Shown here: positions 10,503 through 21,419 of the stretch, piece by piece
Numbering within the stretch: the first letter of the stretch is position 1
How the letters are laid out: every line of letters begins with the position of its first letter
Source: Agapanthus africanus
Lineage: Eukaryota > Streptophyta > Magnoliopsida > Asparagales > Amaryllidaceae
Reading direction: 5' to 3'
Assembly (NCBI GenBank): GCA_030015575.1
Contig: JASDDO010000001.1
Coordinates: 326,401,595 to 326,465,594, forward strand
Length of the DNA: 64,000 nucleotides
Position numbers and translations under genes: made by a program
The notes under the pieces: model-generated
The model's input: the letters and a program-made list of their open reading frames with translations, nothing else
The model's database searches: none
Told to the model about the DNA's origin: nothing

Positions 10503-10524
10503 GTTTTCTTCTCTCTCTCTCTAG
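10503..10524 (+). other. Splice-acceptor-like pyrimidine tract before pol (B1)
   Basis: A run of about 20 pyrimidines ends in TAG, some 37 bases before the first ATG of pol, with a branch-point-like CTAAA just upstream. Equivalent tracts occur at 45336-45357 (B2), 55479-55500 (B3, minus) and 37677-37698 (A2, minus). Spliced RNAs are known in some Copia elements; whether this site is used is unknown. Confidence 0.5.
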
Positions 10525-10560
10525 GTAGCGACCAGTTCATACCTTAATCAAGATAATAAT

Positions 10561-13500
10561 ATGGATGTATTGACCGAACCCGCATGTTATACTGTGCTGG
10601 GGAACGTTGGTTCCGTTCTTTCTTATAAGAGTTATAGGAATGAACAGGATATAGGGGAATGCCAGGATTCCCATACCACCCGAATGAAGGAAGTACATGT
10701 TGATGCATTTTCTTCGGGTGTGTTCGTTACTGAGAACTGTTTCTCCATTTGCTCTACGTCCTGGGTATTGGATACCGGGTCGGGATCCCATATATGTAAT
10801 CAGTTACATGGGCTAAGGAAAGGTAGAGAACTTGGAGAAGGTGATAAAGACATTAGAGTTGGAAATGGTGCAATTGTTGCAGCTAAGACTGTCGGGGAAT
10901 ATCACCTTGTATTACCAACTGGTGATACATTGGTTCTGAACGAATGCTATTACATGCCGAACCTGATATGCAATATTATATCGGTTTCTTTATTAAGTAA
11001 AGAGGGATATAATTTTGTATTACAGGATAATGTTATGAACATTTTCCGTAACCAAAAGTTGGTTGGATCAGGCATGTTGTGCAATGGCATTTATGTTCTA
11101 AATCAATCAACGGTTCTGAGCATAACAAACACACACAAGAGGAAGAGTTCAGAACTGAACGAATCCTTCTTGTGGCATTGTAGACTGGGTCACATCAATG
11201 CGACACGACTAGCTAAGTTGCATAAAGATGGATATTTAAATCCGTTTGAATTTTCATCTTATGACACTTGCCAGTCATGTCTCAAAGGCAAGATGGCCAA
11301 AACTCCGTTTACGGGACACGGAGAAAGAGTTACCGAACTCTTGGGACTGATACATAGTGATGTATGCGGTCCCATGTCTACACATGCCAGGGATGGTTCT
11401 TCATACTTCATTACATTCACTGACGATCTCTCTAGGTTCGGGTATGTGTTCCTGATGAAACACAAATCAGAAGCTTTTGAGAAATTTAGGGAATATAAGC
11501 AAGAAGTTGAGAACCAAACCGGAAAAAGTATTAAAATCCTACGATCTGATCGAGGAGGAGAATACTTAAGCAATGAATTCCTGGACTTCCTAAAAGAGAA
11601 TGGGATTCTCTCTCAGCTGACTCCTCAATATACACCACAGCACAACGGTGTATCAGAACGGAGGAACCGCACCCTATTAGATATGGTGCGCTCTATGATG
11701 AGCACAGCTGAGTTACCTATTTCCTTCTGGGGATATGCACTGGAAACAGCTGCAGACCTATTGAATATGGTTCCCACCAAAACCGTGCCGACCACTCCAT
11801 ATGAGATATGGAAAGGAAAGAGACCATATCTTAATTATGTTAAGATATGGGGTTGTCCGGCCTATGTAAAAACGCAAAATCCGGACAAACTCGCGGCAAG
11901 GTCCATTCTGTGTAAGTTTATTGGATATCCCAAACATTCGCGAGGGTATATCTTCTACCACCCTGAAGAACAAAGAGTGTTTGTTTCTCAGCATGCCACC
12001 TTTTTAGAAAAGGAATTTCTTGAAAAAGAGATTAGTGGTCATGAGGTAGAACTGGAAGAGGTTCCAGCTGCACAAGCTACAACAGAAGATCTGGTGGAAC
12101 CAGAGGATTCCATAGTTACCGATGAACCCCAGCCACTCCGCCGATCTAGTAGGGTTCCTCGCCAACCTGAGAGATACTACGGTTTTCTCATGGACGGTGG
12201 GAGCGAGGATTGCATCATGGAGGATGATGACCCAACTAGCTTCGAGCAGGCCATCACGAGTGGGGACTCAGTGAAATGGCTGGATGCTATGCGGTCCGAG
12301 ATGGAATCCATGTACACCAACAAAGTATGGACTTTGGACGTTGCTCCTGAAGGGGTAAAACCCATTGGGAGCAAGTGGATCTTCAAGAAGAAACTTGGTG
12401 TAGATGGGAAAGTGGAGACTTTCAAAGCTAGACTTGTAGCAAAGGGTTTTCGTCAAAGACCAGGTGTGGACTATGACGAGACCTTTTCTCCAGTAGCTAT
12501 GCTTAAATCCATCCGGATCATGCTTGCCATCGCTGCTTATCATGATTACGAAATCTGGCAAATGGATGTTAAGACCGCCTTTCTAAACGGTGATTTAGAA
12601 GAGTGCGTGTACATGACTCAGCCAGAGGGCTTCGTAGACAGTGGGAGCAGCGGGAAGGTGTGCAAGCTGCTTAAATCCATTTATGGATTAAAGCAAGCAT
12701 CGCGGAGTTGGAACATCTGCTTTGACGTCGTTATCAAAGAGTTTCATTTCGTCAAAAACCCAGATGAACCTTGTATCTACAAGAAGGTAGCAGAGAGTAA
12801 GGTTTTCTTCCTCGTATTGTACGTGGACGACATACTCTTGATAGGAAATGATATTCCTATGCTGCAATCGGTCAAGCTCTTCTATCACAAAGATTCTCAA
12901 TGAAAGATCTTGGTGATGCCTCCTGCATATTGGGGATTAGGATCTATAGAGATAGATCCAAACGGATTTTGGGATTGTCCTAATCCAGGTACATTGACAC
13001 CATACTAAAGAGGTTTAGTATGGAAGAGTCCAAGCGTGGGAACTTACCCACGATCTCTGGAGTCACTCTCTCCAAAGAGATGTCTCCCAAGACTGATTTG
13101 GAGAGAGCTCGCATGCAAGGGATACCCTATGCTTCGGCAGTAGGCTCTATCATGTACGCGATGCTATGTACCAGACCCGATGTAGCATACTCACTAAGTA
13201 TAGTGAGCAGGTATCAAGCTGATCCTGGAGAGAGTCACTGGACAGCTGTGAAGAGCATTCTCAAGTACTTGCGAAGGACTAGAGATATGTTCTTGGTGTA
13301 TGGTAACGGAGAACTCCAAGTGGAGTCCTTTACCGATTCGAGCTTCCAGAGTGATAAGGACGACTCTAAGTCGCAGTCGGGCTTTGTCTTTACCCTTTAC
13401 GGAGGGGCGGTTAGCTGGAAGAGTTCCAAGCAGGAAATCGTTGCAGACTCGACGATGGAGGCTGAATACATCGCTGCCAACGATGCTGCCAAAGAGGCTG

Positions 13501-13805
13501 TCTGGATCAAAAAGTTCATTACTGAACTTGGAGTGGTTCCATCCATTGAGCGTCCAATACCTTTGTATTGCGATAACAATGGAGCGGTGGCTTTGGCCAA
13601 GGAACCCAGGTCCCATCAGCGATCCAGGCATATTCTGAGGCGGTATCACCTGATCCGGGAGATAGTTGATCGCCGGGAGATCGAGGTCAGGAGGGTTGAC
13701 ACGAAGAATAACACGGCGGATCCACTCACGAAGGCCATTCCCCAGATACAGTTTGCGAGACTCTTCGGGATGCTCGGTATGCGATACTACAGCAGCTGGC
13801 CCTAG
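10561..13805 (+). pseudogene. pol: B1 pol: protease, integrase, reverse transcriptase, RNase H
   Basis: A Copia-order polyprotein region, broken in about one or two places. From the first ATG: a protease active site DTGSGSH at residues 71-77; the integrase zinc finger with His206, His211, Cys237 and Cys240; integrase catalytic residues Asp267, Asp330 and Glu366, with exactly 35 residues between the last two; then RT with Asp669 in QMDVKTAFL and YVDD at 754-757. The RNase H part covers about 13320-13800, with TDSS, EAEYIAA and [10 protein letters not shown] motifs, and stops against the polypurine tract. No capsid or zinc-knuckle sequence precedes the protease. The sequence resembles the Angela/TAR/Tork side of plant Copia; the exact lineage needs a tree. 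Confidence 0.9.
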
Positions 13806-13819
13806 TGCAAGTGGGAGAT
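13805..13819 (+). other. Polypurine tract of B1
   Basis: GTGCAAGTGGGAGAT sits between the end of the RNase H region and the 3' LTR. Confidence 0.9.
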
Positions 13820-16034
13820 TGTTAGTTGTATGTATGCCCTAGAGGCCAGTATTGTATAGATCATGTATATTATATTGGATGCTTGGACATATATAGAGAT
13901 GACTTTCTTGCTCGATATGAAAGTATGCTATCTGGTTGCTCTTTATCTTAACGTGTACACTAGTCTCTTTATACTGTCTTATAGTTACATGTTGGTAAAG
14001 CCCTTAGGATTTGTACTTGACTACCTGGACTATGATGCAGATCATACTAGTGGGGACATGGTAGTCCATAAGTACATCCTTCGAGGTCCCTAGTCGTGGG
14101 TGTATCGAGACGGGGCATCGATATACCAGTGTAGACTAGCGTATACGCTTCTCGACCCATGTGATGGGCGATGGATGATCCTATATCCATTGGTGTTTGA
14201 CATCAGAGATGGTATACGGGTGCTCAGTGGAGACTGAGTACACTGGACGGACTCGCCGAGAACTCCCAGATGGTATTATACCTCACGTCAGATGGCAGTT
14301 CTCAGGTGACACTTGTACAGGTTAGTCTGTAGACCCGAGATCGTCATAGAGTCTTGTGTGATTCCCACTGTGCTTTGATCTCCACCTTACCACGTCCATG
14401 AGGGCATGCAAAACGGTGGTCTTTGGGTACAGTCCCGAGTCATATGGAGGCAATGAGCGATAGGAGGGGTTTCGTCTCTCCCGGTATTGGCGGTTGATGT
14501 TGCGCTGTGCTCGATTGGCCGTAACAGGGAAGTCCCTGGCCAGGGCTGATCAGAGATTTGCTGGTAAGTGTTACCAGTAGTTTCTCGACCCGTTATGAGC
14601 CTCACATCGGCACGACTTATCGGGTTATTGGGGTCTGACGTTTACCACCCCTAGACTTGATATGCGACATATCAGACGAAGAGACCGGACTGTACGATAA
14701 GTGTTACTGGTCGGATTCGCAGGAGTGTGAGCGGGCTAGCTCGTCGATCTTCTGATCGCTCAATACCCGGGTGGCCGTTACGTTTAGCAGACCGCTTGCG
14801 GCTTGTGGGTGCTTGATATGATCATCATCTGCTACCGGCGTATTGACGAGTCTTTAGAGTCCTACACAGAGGTTTCCTAGCTCAAGCGAAACGAAATAGG
14901 AGTGCATATGAGATATGTGCGGGACCGAGAATAATGCGTGTATGTGATACCGTATTTGATTCTCGCGATGAATGTTTCGATTGGTTATATTCGATATGAC
15001 CTAGTTATCGAATCGTTGATTCGATAAATCGATACATTGGATACTAGTCGGTTATGTGCGATATGACCGGATCATTGAATCAAATGTTGATTTAATGATT
15101 TAATGTATAATTATATATTTGATATATTACTTTGCATTAGCTAGTATTGGTTCACTTTATATGGATTTTCTCACTTGATGTGCAAGTTGTATATGTGATA
15201 TATTTTCGTGCACATACTTGTATCATGTTTGATGATACTTGATTATTTAGTTAAGTGTAAAGAATTAAAACCATGGTTAAGTATTGATTAGGGTTTTGCA
15301 TATTCATTTATTTATTTTTTCATTTATTTATTTGGAAATAAAAAAGATTGGTGGCTTTCTTTGTCTTTTAGTTGAAGCTTCATGAAGCTTTGACTTCTTA
15401 ACCTTTCTTGTCATCATGCTTAACCCTAACCCATCCATTAACCATGGTCTATTCTCTACACTTAACCCTAGTAAGAATTATGATAAGTATTCCTTTTTAT
15501 TTTTATTTTAAAAAGACTTATCATTTTTTCTAGCTCATCTTCTTCTTCATCTTCAAGTTTGAAACCTTAAGGCCATCAATGGCAACTTGAGCTTGAGAGT
15601 GAGAAATCCAATTCTAAAGAGAACCCACCTCCTATTTCTTCATCCTCTACCTCTTGCCAAGTAGTAGAGTGTGTTATCTTCACAAGTTTCATCACTTTGT
15701 GAAGTGGGAGCTTGATCTAGCGATGCCTCGACGTAGATCATCTTCGGCATCGTCGTCGATGACCAAGCCCGTTCATTCTCCGATGAAGCCGACGCTGGAG
15801 CCCGGGGTTCGACATGGACAGCGAGGAGACATCGTTGCGGAGCCGTGGAGGTGGATATCCGGATCTACAAAGGTTGTAATTTCCATATCCTTGTAGTTAA
15901 GTGTTAACTAGATTTGTTTTTCTCATAGGATTCTAGCCGACGATCCGTATTAGGGTTTCTCGGCACCATAATTTTTGTAAAATGGCATGTTAGATGCCTT
16001 GTGAGACCACTATAGGGTGCCTAGGAACCTTTCA
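13820..16034 (+). repeat. B1 3' LTR
   Basis: 2215 bp, about 99 percent identical to 5449-7664 by eye, with the same TGTTAG...TTTCA ends. It is followed by the second GCAAC target copy at 16035-16039. It carries the same 80-codon frame at 15654-15896. Confidence 0.95.
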
Positions 16035-16430
16035 GCAACTTCATTAACCGTTCGTCCATAGCTTTGGACGGAACGAGACAAAGTCTTCTACTCATTCTCT
16101 ACATCAATCTTGGTCGTCTCTTTTAGCAAACTTGATGACCGAGTTGCCTCGAGTCAGAGGAGGGAGCCCGTTTAAAGAATCGTTGACGTGGTGCCACCTG
16201 GATGAGCAGATCGGAGATCGAAGAGATCGGAGCAGCCGCAACGGAGCGTGGGATGATGGTTAAAGAACGAAGGACTCGGATCGTTCGGCATAACCTTTCT
16301 ACACTCTTTACAGTTTGTTAGTTTAGCAATAATGGCAGATCCGGGTTATAGTATACGATAGCGCCAGTTAAAAAGTTTTTGTTCCGCATTTGGCGTCTGT
16401 AGACGGCCGGGGCGCTACCGTAGACTTACA
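16035..16430 (+). repeat. A1 3' LTR, second part
   Basis: After the GCAAC duplication the A1 LTR continues. It aligns, with much divergence, to the last ~390 bp of the A2 LTR read in its own direction, sharing GAGTTGCCTCG, GGGAGCCCGT and AGACGGCCGGGG. It ends ...CTTACA at 16430. The next five bases, TGAAA, would be the target copy; the partner is left of the window. Confidence 0.8.
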
Positions 16431-17145
16431 TGAAAGTATGAGGATATATATATCAACGGTGTCCCTCCAGACACATCCAAATCATGGAACCTGAGTTCCT
16501 AGCATCGACACTCAAAAACATCATGAAAACCATGCCCAGCATCGGCACGTAAATCCTCATATACCTCAGGCGCCGTATCCTCAGATCGGCCCTCAGGCGC
16601 CGCACTCCCTGGTCGGCCCTCATATCCATCTCGCTACTCCGGTCGGTATCCTCCGGATAACCGCCGAGTCTACATACTATCACCGGTAGGTAGTAGTCCC
16701 TCTGCCAGGCTCACCGTCTACTACACAGCGATCCGTTCTCGCCCCGGGGTACCATACCGGGCCCACCATATACCCGCAATCAGCCTCATCCGCCGCCTCG
16801 AATCGGGTTTCACATGTCGCTCTCAGAACCGAGAAAACACATGGTGGACGCACTAAAATATCATATCAAGAGAAACCGAGTTTTTAAAACAACACATAAT
16901 CTCTTTTGAAATATCCACGGTTCTCAAATCCAGAAATCTCATGAAAACAGCATATCTCAATGCGTACAATAATAAAGCATGATGTTTGCGACATGTAAAA
17001 AGAAATGCGAGCATATCCGTGTATTATGCAATATGGAATAGTGATATGACACATTAAGGGGAAAACCGCTCTTTTAAAATGATTCCAGTTTTTAAAATAT
17101 GACTTGCGGTTCCCAATTTCCTAATAAAACCAGTTATCTATATAG

Positions 17146-17312
17146 GTACAATATGAATATGCACAAGTATAGATGTACCATGTATGTGTGCACAAATATG
17201 AATATACAATGTGTATGTGCACAAGTATGGGTGTATCAAGGTATATGTACACCAATATGGATATACGAATGTGTATATCCGCAAGTATGAATGTATCTAT
17301 GTATATGTCATG
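17146..17312 (+). repeat. 29-30 bp minisatellite in D1 LTR
   Basis: About five and a half imperfect units of 29-30 bp with a core like GTGTATGTGCACAAGTATG. The C LTR has only about two such units at 24062-24125, so copy number changed after the two families split. Confidence 0.7.
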
Positions 17313-17344
17313 ATGCAACAACTCTACTGTGTAGTGACATGGCA

Positions 17345-17409
17345 ATTATCGATGATGAAGTGTGTGAGCCGGCAAATATGTGTAGTGTAACATACGCATC
17401 ATCGATAAT
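17345..17409. repeat. 13-bp perfect inverted repeat in D1 LTR
   Basis: ATTATCGATGATG (17345-17357) and its complement (17397-17409) flank 39 bp. The C LTR has the same arms at 23954-23966 and 24007-24019. Arms are kept exactly while the spacer differs. Confidence 0.7.
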
Positions 17410-18412
17410 GGAGCAGGTGTACAATCACAGGTATATGCGATACAATAATAATATCATGAATGCAGCAAGTAAATCATCAGCTAACAGCTATAAGGTATAC
17501 ATAACTATTACATGTCCGAGTCGGTGAATCTATCAATCGGCCTCTATCCCAAATAACACCGCGTACGGTATAATCCATTGTACGTCAACCTCTAGTCAAG
17601 GGTAAGGATTAATCATCAAGTCAACTCATCACGCACGGAATATCATCGTGCGGCGGCAATAAGCTAATAGGGATCCTATCATCCTATAAGACAAATGAGG
17701 GTACGGCCTAATATCACATATGGCCTATCATCCATAATTCACAACATTCTATAAATATATATATATAACCCTATATACCTATGTCCCAAGTCGCATCTGT
17801 AATAATCTCATATCGGGGGACCGGCAGGTTATAAATCATCTCGATCGACTCGCATCCGTATACCATCATCATCTCATCATATCATCACATTCGTCTTGTA
17901 TTCTTTCATCGTATTTATGTCTCATATCATGTCGAGTTTACATAAACATGCTATCTCTACTAGGTATAAGCATCTAATCTAACAAACACATCCGAACCAT
18001 ACAATCATACTTTTAAAGAAGTGAATCGTAGTTTTGAAAACAGGGGTTACAGTGTTTTTAAAGAAAAGATATCATTTGAAAATCCGTAACATCCCTCAAG
18101 ATATACATTTAAAGATACATATGATTCCTTGGTTTAGAAAAAGGTATGGTTCGGATGACGCATCTACATCGGCTATCTAGTTCTACAGTACCCTAAGTGG
18201 TAATTTCGCTAAACGTCATCCTACGACAGTAGTAACATATCACTTCTAACTATCCTCTAGTTTCTAATATGGTTCATAACTATCTCATTCTAACTCTAGT
18301 TTCCTAATCTAGGTTTCCTAACCATATTCTATAAATCGGTTTTTCCATCAAAAGTTGCGGGGGTGCTATACGCCATCCACCCGACATCCCCGGTAGATAT
18401 AGATCTACTCAC

Positions 18413-18476
18413 CTGTATTCGCTCGCCCAAATCGATGACGCCACGCTTCTTCGCCTCGGAGTCCATATGAGGGTAC
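18413..18476 (-). other. Exon-like island 2 in D1 LTR
   Basis: 64 bp bounded by TAG on one side and GTGAGT on the other, read on the minus strand. The D2 copy is 21262-21325 and the C copy is 22858-22922. Confidence 0.4.
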
Positions 18477-19857
18477 CTAAAATAATAATCAATCGCAATA
18501 CGTATTAAAATCGACGCAGAAAACCGATACAGCGCACAGTGTGCTCATAGGTTAGAACCTATGGCCTAAACGTGCAAATCAATCAAACCACCCCTGTTGT
18601 CGATGTACGAACACCCGACAACCAAATAGAAATCCAAATATCATGAAAGTGCATTTAAAAATACGGAAAACATCGCCTAAAACACACCAAAATGCTCCGA
18701 GATTTTCCCCAGATAACAATTAGCCAAAACTGCATATAGGAGGGGTCTAATTTAGTGCAAAATGAGCCGTGGAACAAAAATGGACCCATTCCCTTCTACT
18801 CTGGCCGTAAATTGCGGCCAGAATGATTAAATCTGCGGCCGTAGGTTTGAATTAGGGGCTCGAGTCTTGGTGGTAGCTTCCTAGGTGCCTGCACGACTCA
18901 CTGTCAGCTCAATTTTATTTTAGGGGTCTCGGGGTGATAGCAGATTCCTAATTACACTCCCAGATTTGCAGTTTTTCCAATGTCGGGTTTCTAAATCCGT
19001 GTTTTGGGGTTTCTAGGGTCTGTTCCAGGACACTAAACAGTATCTAAGTTCAGTTAACATCTACTAGGTATCACCCAATTCAAACCAACACTCAAACATT
19101 CACTAGGGTTTCCCAATGTCCACCAATCTTCACAAAACGACATCTAAACATGATATCTCACAAAACTAATCTAAAGGGAAGAAATTATACCTCATATAGT
19201 CCACTCTAGACAGCACTAACTTCCCAACGTCGTCAAAATCCCATTTTTCTGGGTCCATCGTGTAGAGGTTGAAAAGGGGATAAAGTTTTGTCAAGGGAGT
19301 ATAGAGTTTTGGGGCATGGTTGGAGATAGATCTAGGGATTTTTGTGGAGGGTTGTGGAGTTGTAGAGCTGAAGGATTTCAAAAAAAAGATGGGGGAAAAA
19401 GAATGGGCAGCAGCCCCCCTTCTCTCTCACTAATTCACACTCTCTTTCTCTCTCCAAAGCTCACCTAACCTAATCATTATGTCTCCATTGACTTTTCCTT
19501 TAATCATTTCTCTTTTTTCTACACCAATAAACCCTACTATAAAGCCCAAATGAAATGAAACATGTAACAAGATAAAACATGTCATGGTACACTAACCATG
19601 GAAACTGTAAAAAAAACGCGGATTTGGCTTAATCGCGATTAGCAGTGCACTAATCGGGTTTTTATCGAAACTGCATATAATAAATTTTAAAATTACCAAA
19701 ACCTTTAATTATATATTTAAATGAATAAATCATTTTAATTTCCATTTATTTCATAATTATCGGTATATATTTATACCCTTTTTCGAAAACCCCAATATCG
19801 TAAATCGGCAGTTTTCGGGAAATATATTATTTTAATATTAAATTCCCAAAAATAAAT

Positions 19858-21419
19858 TGTAACATTTCAGAAAACATAAAATATTACTTTTGGGAATTTA
19901 ATATTAAAATAATATATTTCCCGAAAACTGCCGATTTGCGATATTGGGGTTTTCGAAAAAGGGTATAAATATATACCAATAATTATGAAATAAATGGAAA
20001 TTAAAATGATTTATTAATTTAAATATATAATTAAAGGTTTTGGCAATTTTAAAATTTATTATATGCAGTTTCGATAAAAACCCGATTAGTGCACTGCTAA
20101 TCGCGATTAAGCCAAATCCGCGTTTTTTTACAGTTTCCATGGTTAGTGCACCATGACATGTTTTATCTTATTACATTTTTCATTTCATTTGGGCTTTATA
20201 GTAGGGTTTATTGGTGTAGAGAAAAGAGAAATGATTAAAGAAAAAGTCAATAGAGACATAATGATTAGGTTAGGTGAGCTTTGGAGAGAGAAAGAGAGTG
20301 TGAATTAGTGAGAGAGAAGGGGAGATGCTGCCCATTCTTTTTCCCCCATCTTTATTTTGAAATCCTTCATCTCTACAACTCCACAACCCTCCACAAAAAT
20401 CCCTAGATCTATCTCCAACCATGACCCAAAACTCTACACTCCCTTCACAAAACTTTATCCCCTCTTCAACCTCTACACGATGGACGGAGCAAAATGGGAT
20501 TTTGACGATGTTGGGAAGTTAGTGCTGCCTAGAGTGGACTATATGAGGTATAATTTCTTCCCTTTAGATTAGTTTTGTGAGATATCATGTTTAGATGTCG
20601 TTTTGTGAAGATTAGTGGACATTGGGAAACCCTAGTGAATGTTTGAGTGTTGGTTTGAATTGGGTGATGCCTACTAGTTGTTAACTGAACTTGGATACTG
20701 TTTAGTGACCTAGAACAGACCCTAGAAACCCCAAAACACGGATTTAGAAACCCGACATTGGAAAAACTGCAAATCTGGGAGTGTAATTAGGAATCTGCTA
20801 TCACCCCTAGACCCCTAAAATAAAATTGAGCAGACAGTGAGTCGTGCAGGCACCTAGGAAGCTACCACCAAGACCCGAGCCCCTAATTCAAACCTACGGC
20901 CGCAGATTTAATCATTCTGGCCGCAATTTGCAGCCAGAGTAGAAGGGAATGGGCCCATTTTTGTTCCAGGACTCATTTTGCACTAAATTAGACCCCTCTT
21001 ATATGCAGTTTTGGCTAATTGTTATCTTGGGAAAATCTGGGAGCATTTTGGTGTGTTTTAGGCGATGTTTTCCGTATTTTTAAATGCACTTTCATGATAT
21101 TTTGATTTGTATTTGGTTGTCGGGTGTTCGTACATCGACAACAGGGGTGGTTTGATTGATTTGCACGTTTAGGCCATAGGTTCTGACCTGTGAGCGCACT
21201 GTGCGCTGTATCGGTTTTCTGCGTCGATTTTAATACGTATTGCAATTGATTATTATTGTAGGTACCCTCGCATGGACTCCGAGGCGAAGAAGCGTGGCGT
21301 CATCGATTTGGGCGAGCGAAGACAGGTGAGTAGATCTATATCTACCGGGGAAGTCGGGTGGATGGCGTATAGCACCCCCGCAACTTTTGATGGAAAAACC
21401 GATTTATAGAATATGGTTA
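19858..21419 (+). repeat. D2: LTR of a plus-strand D element, interrupted by C
   Basis: It starts TGTAACATTTCAG at 19858 after TAAAT (19853-19857), the likely target copy. It runs about 1.56 kb before the C insertion at 21420. It is nearly identical in reverse to D1 over 1.53 kb and more distantly related to the C LTR. The remainder should lie beyond C, right of the window. Two exon-like islands are present: one starting at ATG 20480 and ending AG before GTATAA at 20548, and one at 21262-21325. Confidence 0.8.
21262..21325 (+). other. Exon-like island 2 in D2 LTR
   Basis: 64 bp between a TTGTAG acceptor-like end and GTGAGTAG. The frame from its internal ATG is open and rich in charged residues (MDSEAKKRG start). 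Flanks are conserved with C, the island itself is not. Confidence 0.4.

Larger units (their letters stand above)
7678..10560 (+). other. B1 leader: structured non-coding region where gag would be expected
   Basis: About 2.9 kb between primer site and pol contains no long open frame and no zinc-knuckle motif. Copia elements normally carry gag here. The region instead holds an ordered series of inverted repeats: a GC-rich hairpin at 7865-7910, a CTATA-loop hairpin at 8712-8744, a CGTTAG/CTAACG hairpin near 9312-9332, two copies of a two-hairpin unit at 9500-9590 and 9645-9733, a hairpin at 9806-9837, and three hairpins with a common loop at 9863-10095. The same order occurs in B2, B3 and A2. 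Stems differ between copies by compensating changes, which argues for selected RNA structure. Confidence 0.75.
5449..16034 (+). mobile_element. B1: complete family B Ty1/copia LTR retrotransposon
   Basis: A whole insertion of 10,586 bp with two LTRs of about 2.2 kb, a 5-bp target duplication GCAAC (5444-5448 and 16035-16039), a tRNA-iMet-type primer site, a long non-coding leader, a pol region and a polypurine tract. By eye the LTRs differ at about 20-25 positions, close to 1 percent. This suggests an age of a few hundred thousand years if a typical plant rate applies. The pol region is nearly continuous but has about one or two breaks, and no gag gene is visible. It sits in the 3' LTR of A1, about 100 bp past that LTR's likely transcription start. 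Confidence 0.95.
16431..19857 (-). repeat. D1: long LTR of a C-related element, minus strand
   Basis: In reverse orientation this aligns end to end with about the first 3.4 kb of the C LTR (21420-24838), at clearly lower identity. Shared marks include the paired ATTATCGATGATG inverted repeat, the GATGCTAGG repeats and the GTGAGTAGAT region. It is cut by A1 at its left edge and by D2 about 20-35 bp from its own 5' tip. It is probably the oldest layer in the window. No open frame of note is present. Confidence 0.75.
18319..21419. repeat. 1.53 kb inverted repeat from two head-to-head D LTRs
   Basis: 18319-19851 and 19888-21419 are reverse complements at roughly 95 percent by eye, with a 36-bp spacer. 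The left arm belongs to D1 and the right arm to D2. It ends exactly where C inserted. The simplest reading is that D2 inserted in opposite orientation close to the 5' tip of the D1 LTR. A transcript through it would fold into long double-stranded RNA. Confidence 0.9.

Noticed and set aside
11259-11573. 104-codon minus-strand frame recurring in B1, B2 and B4
   Set aside because: It is the antisense shadow of the conserved integrase region.
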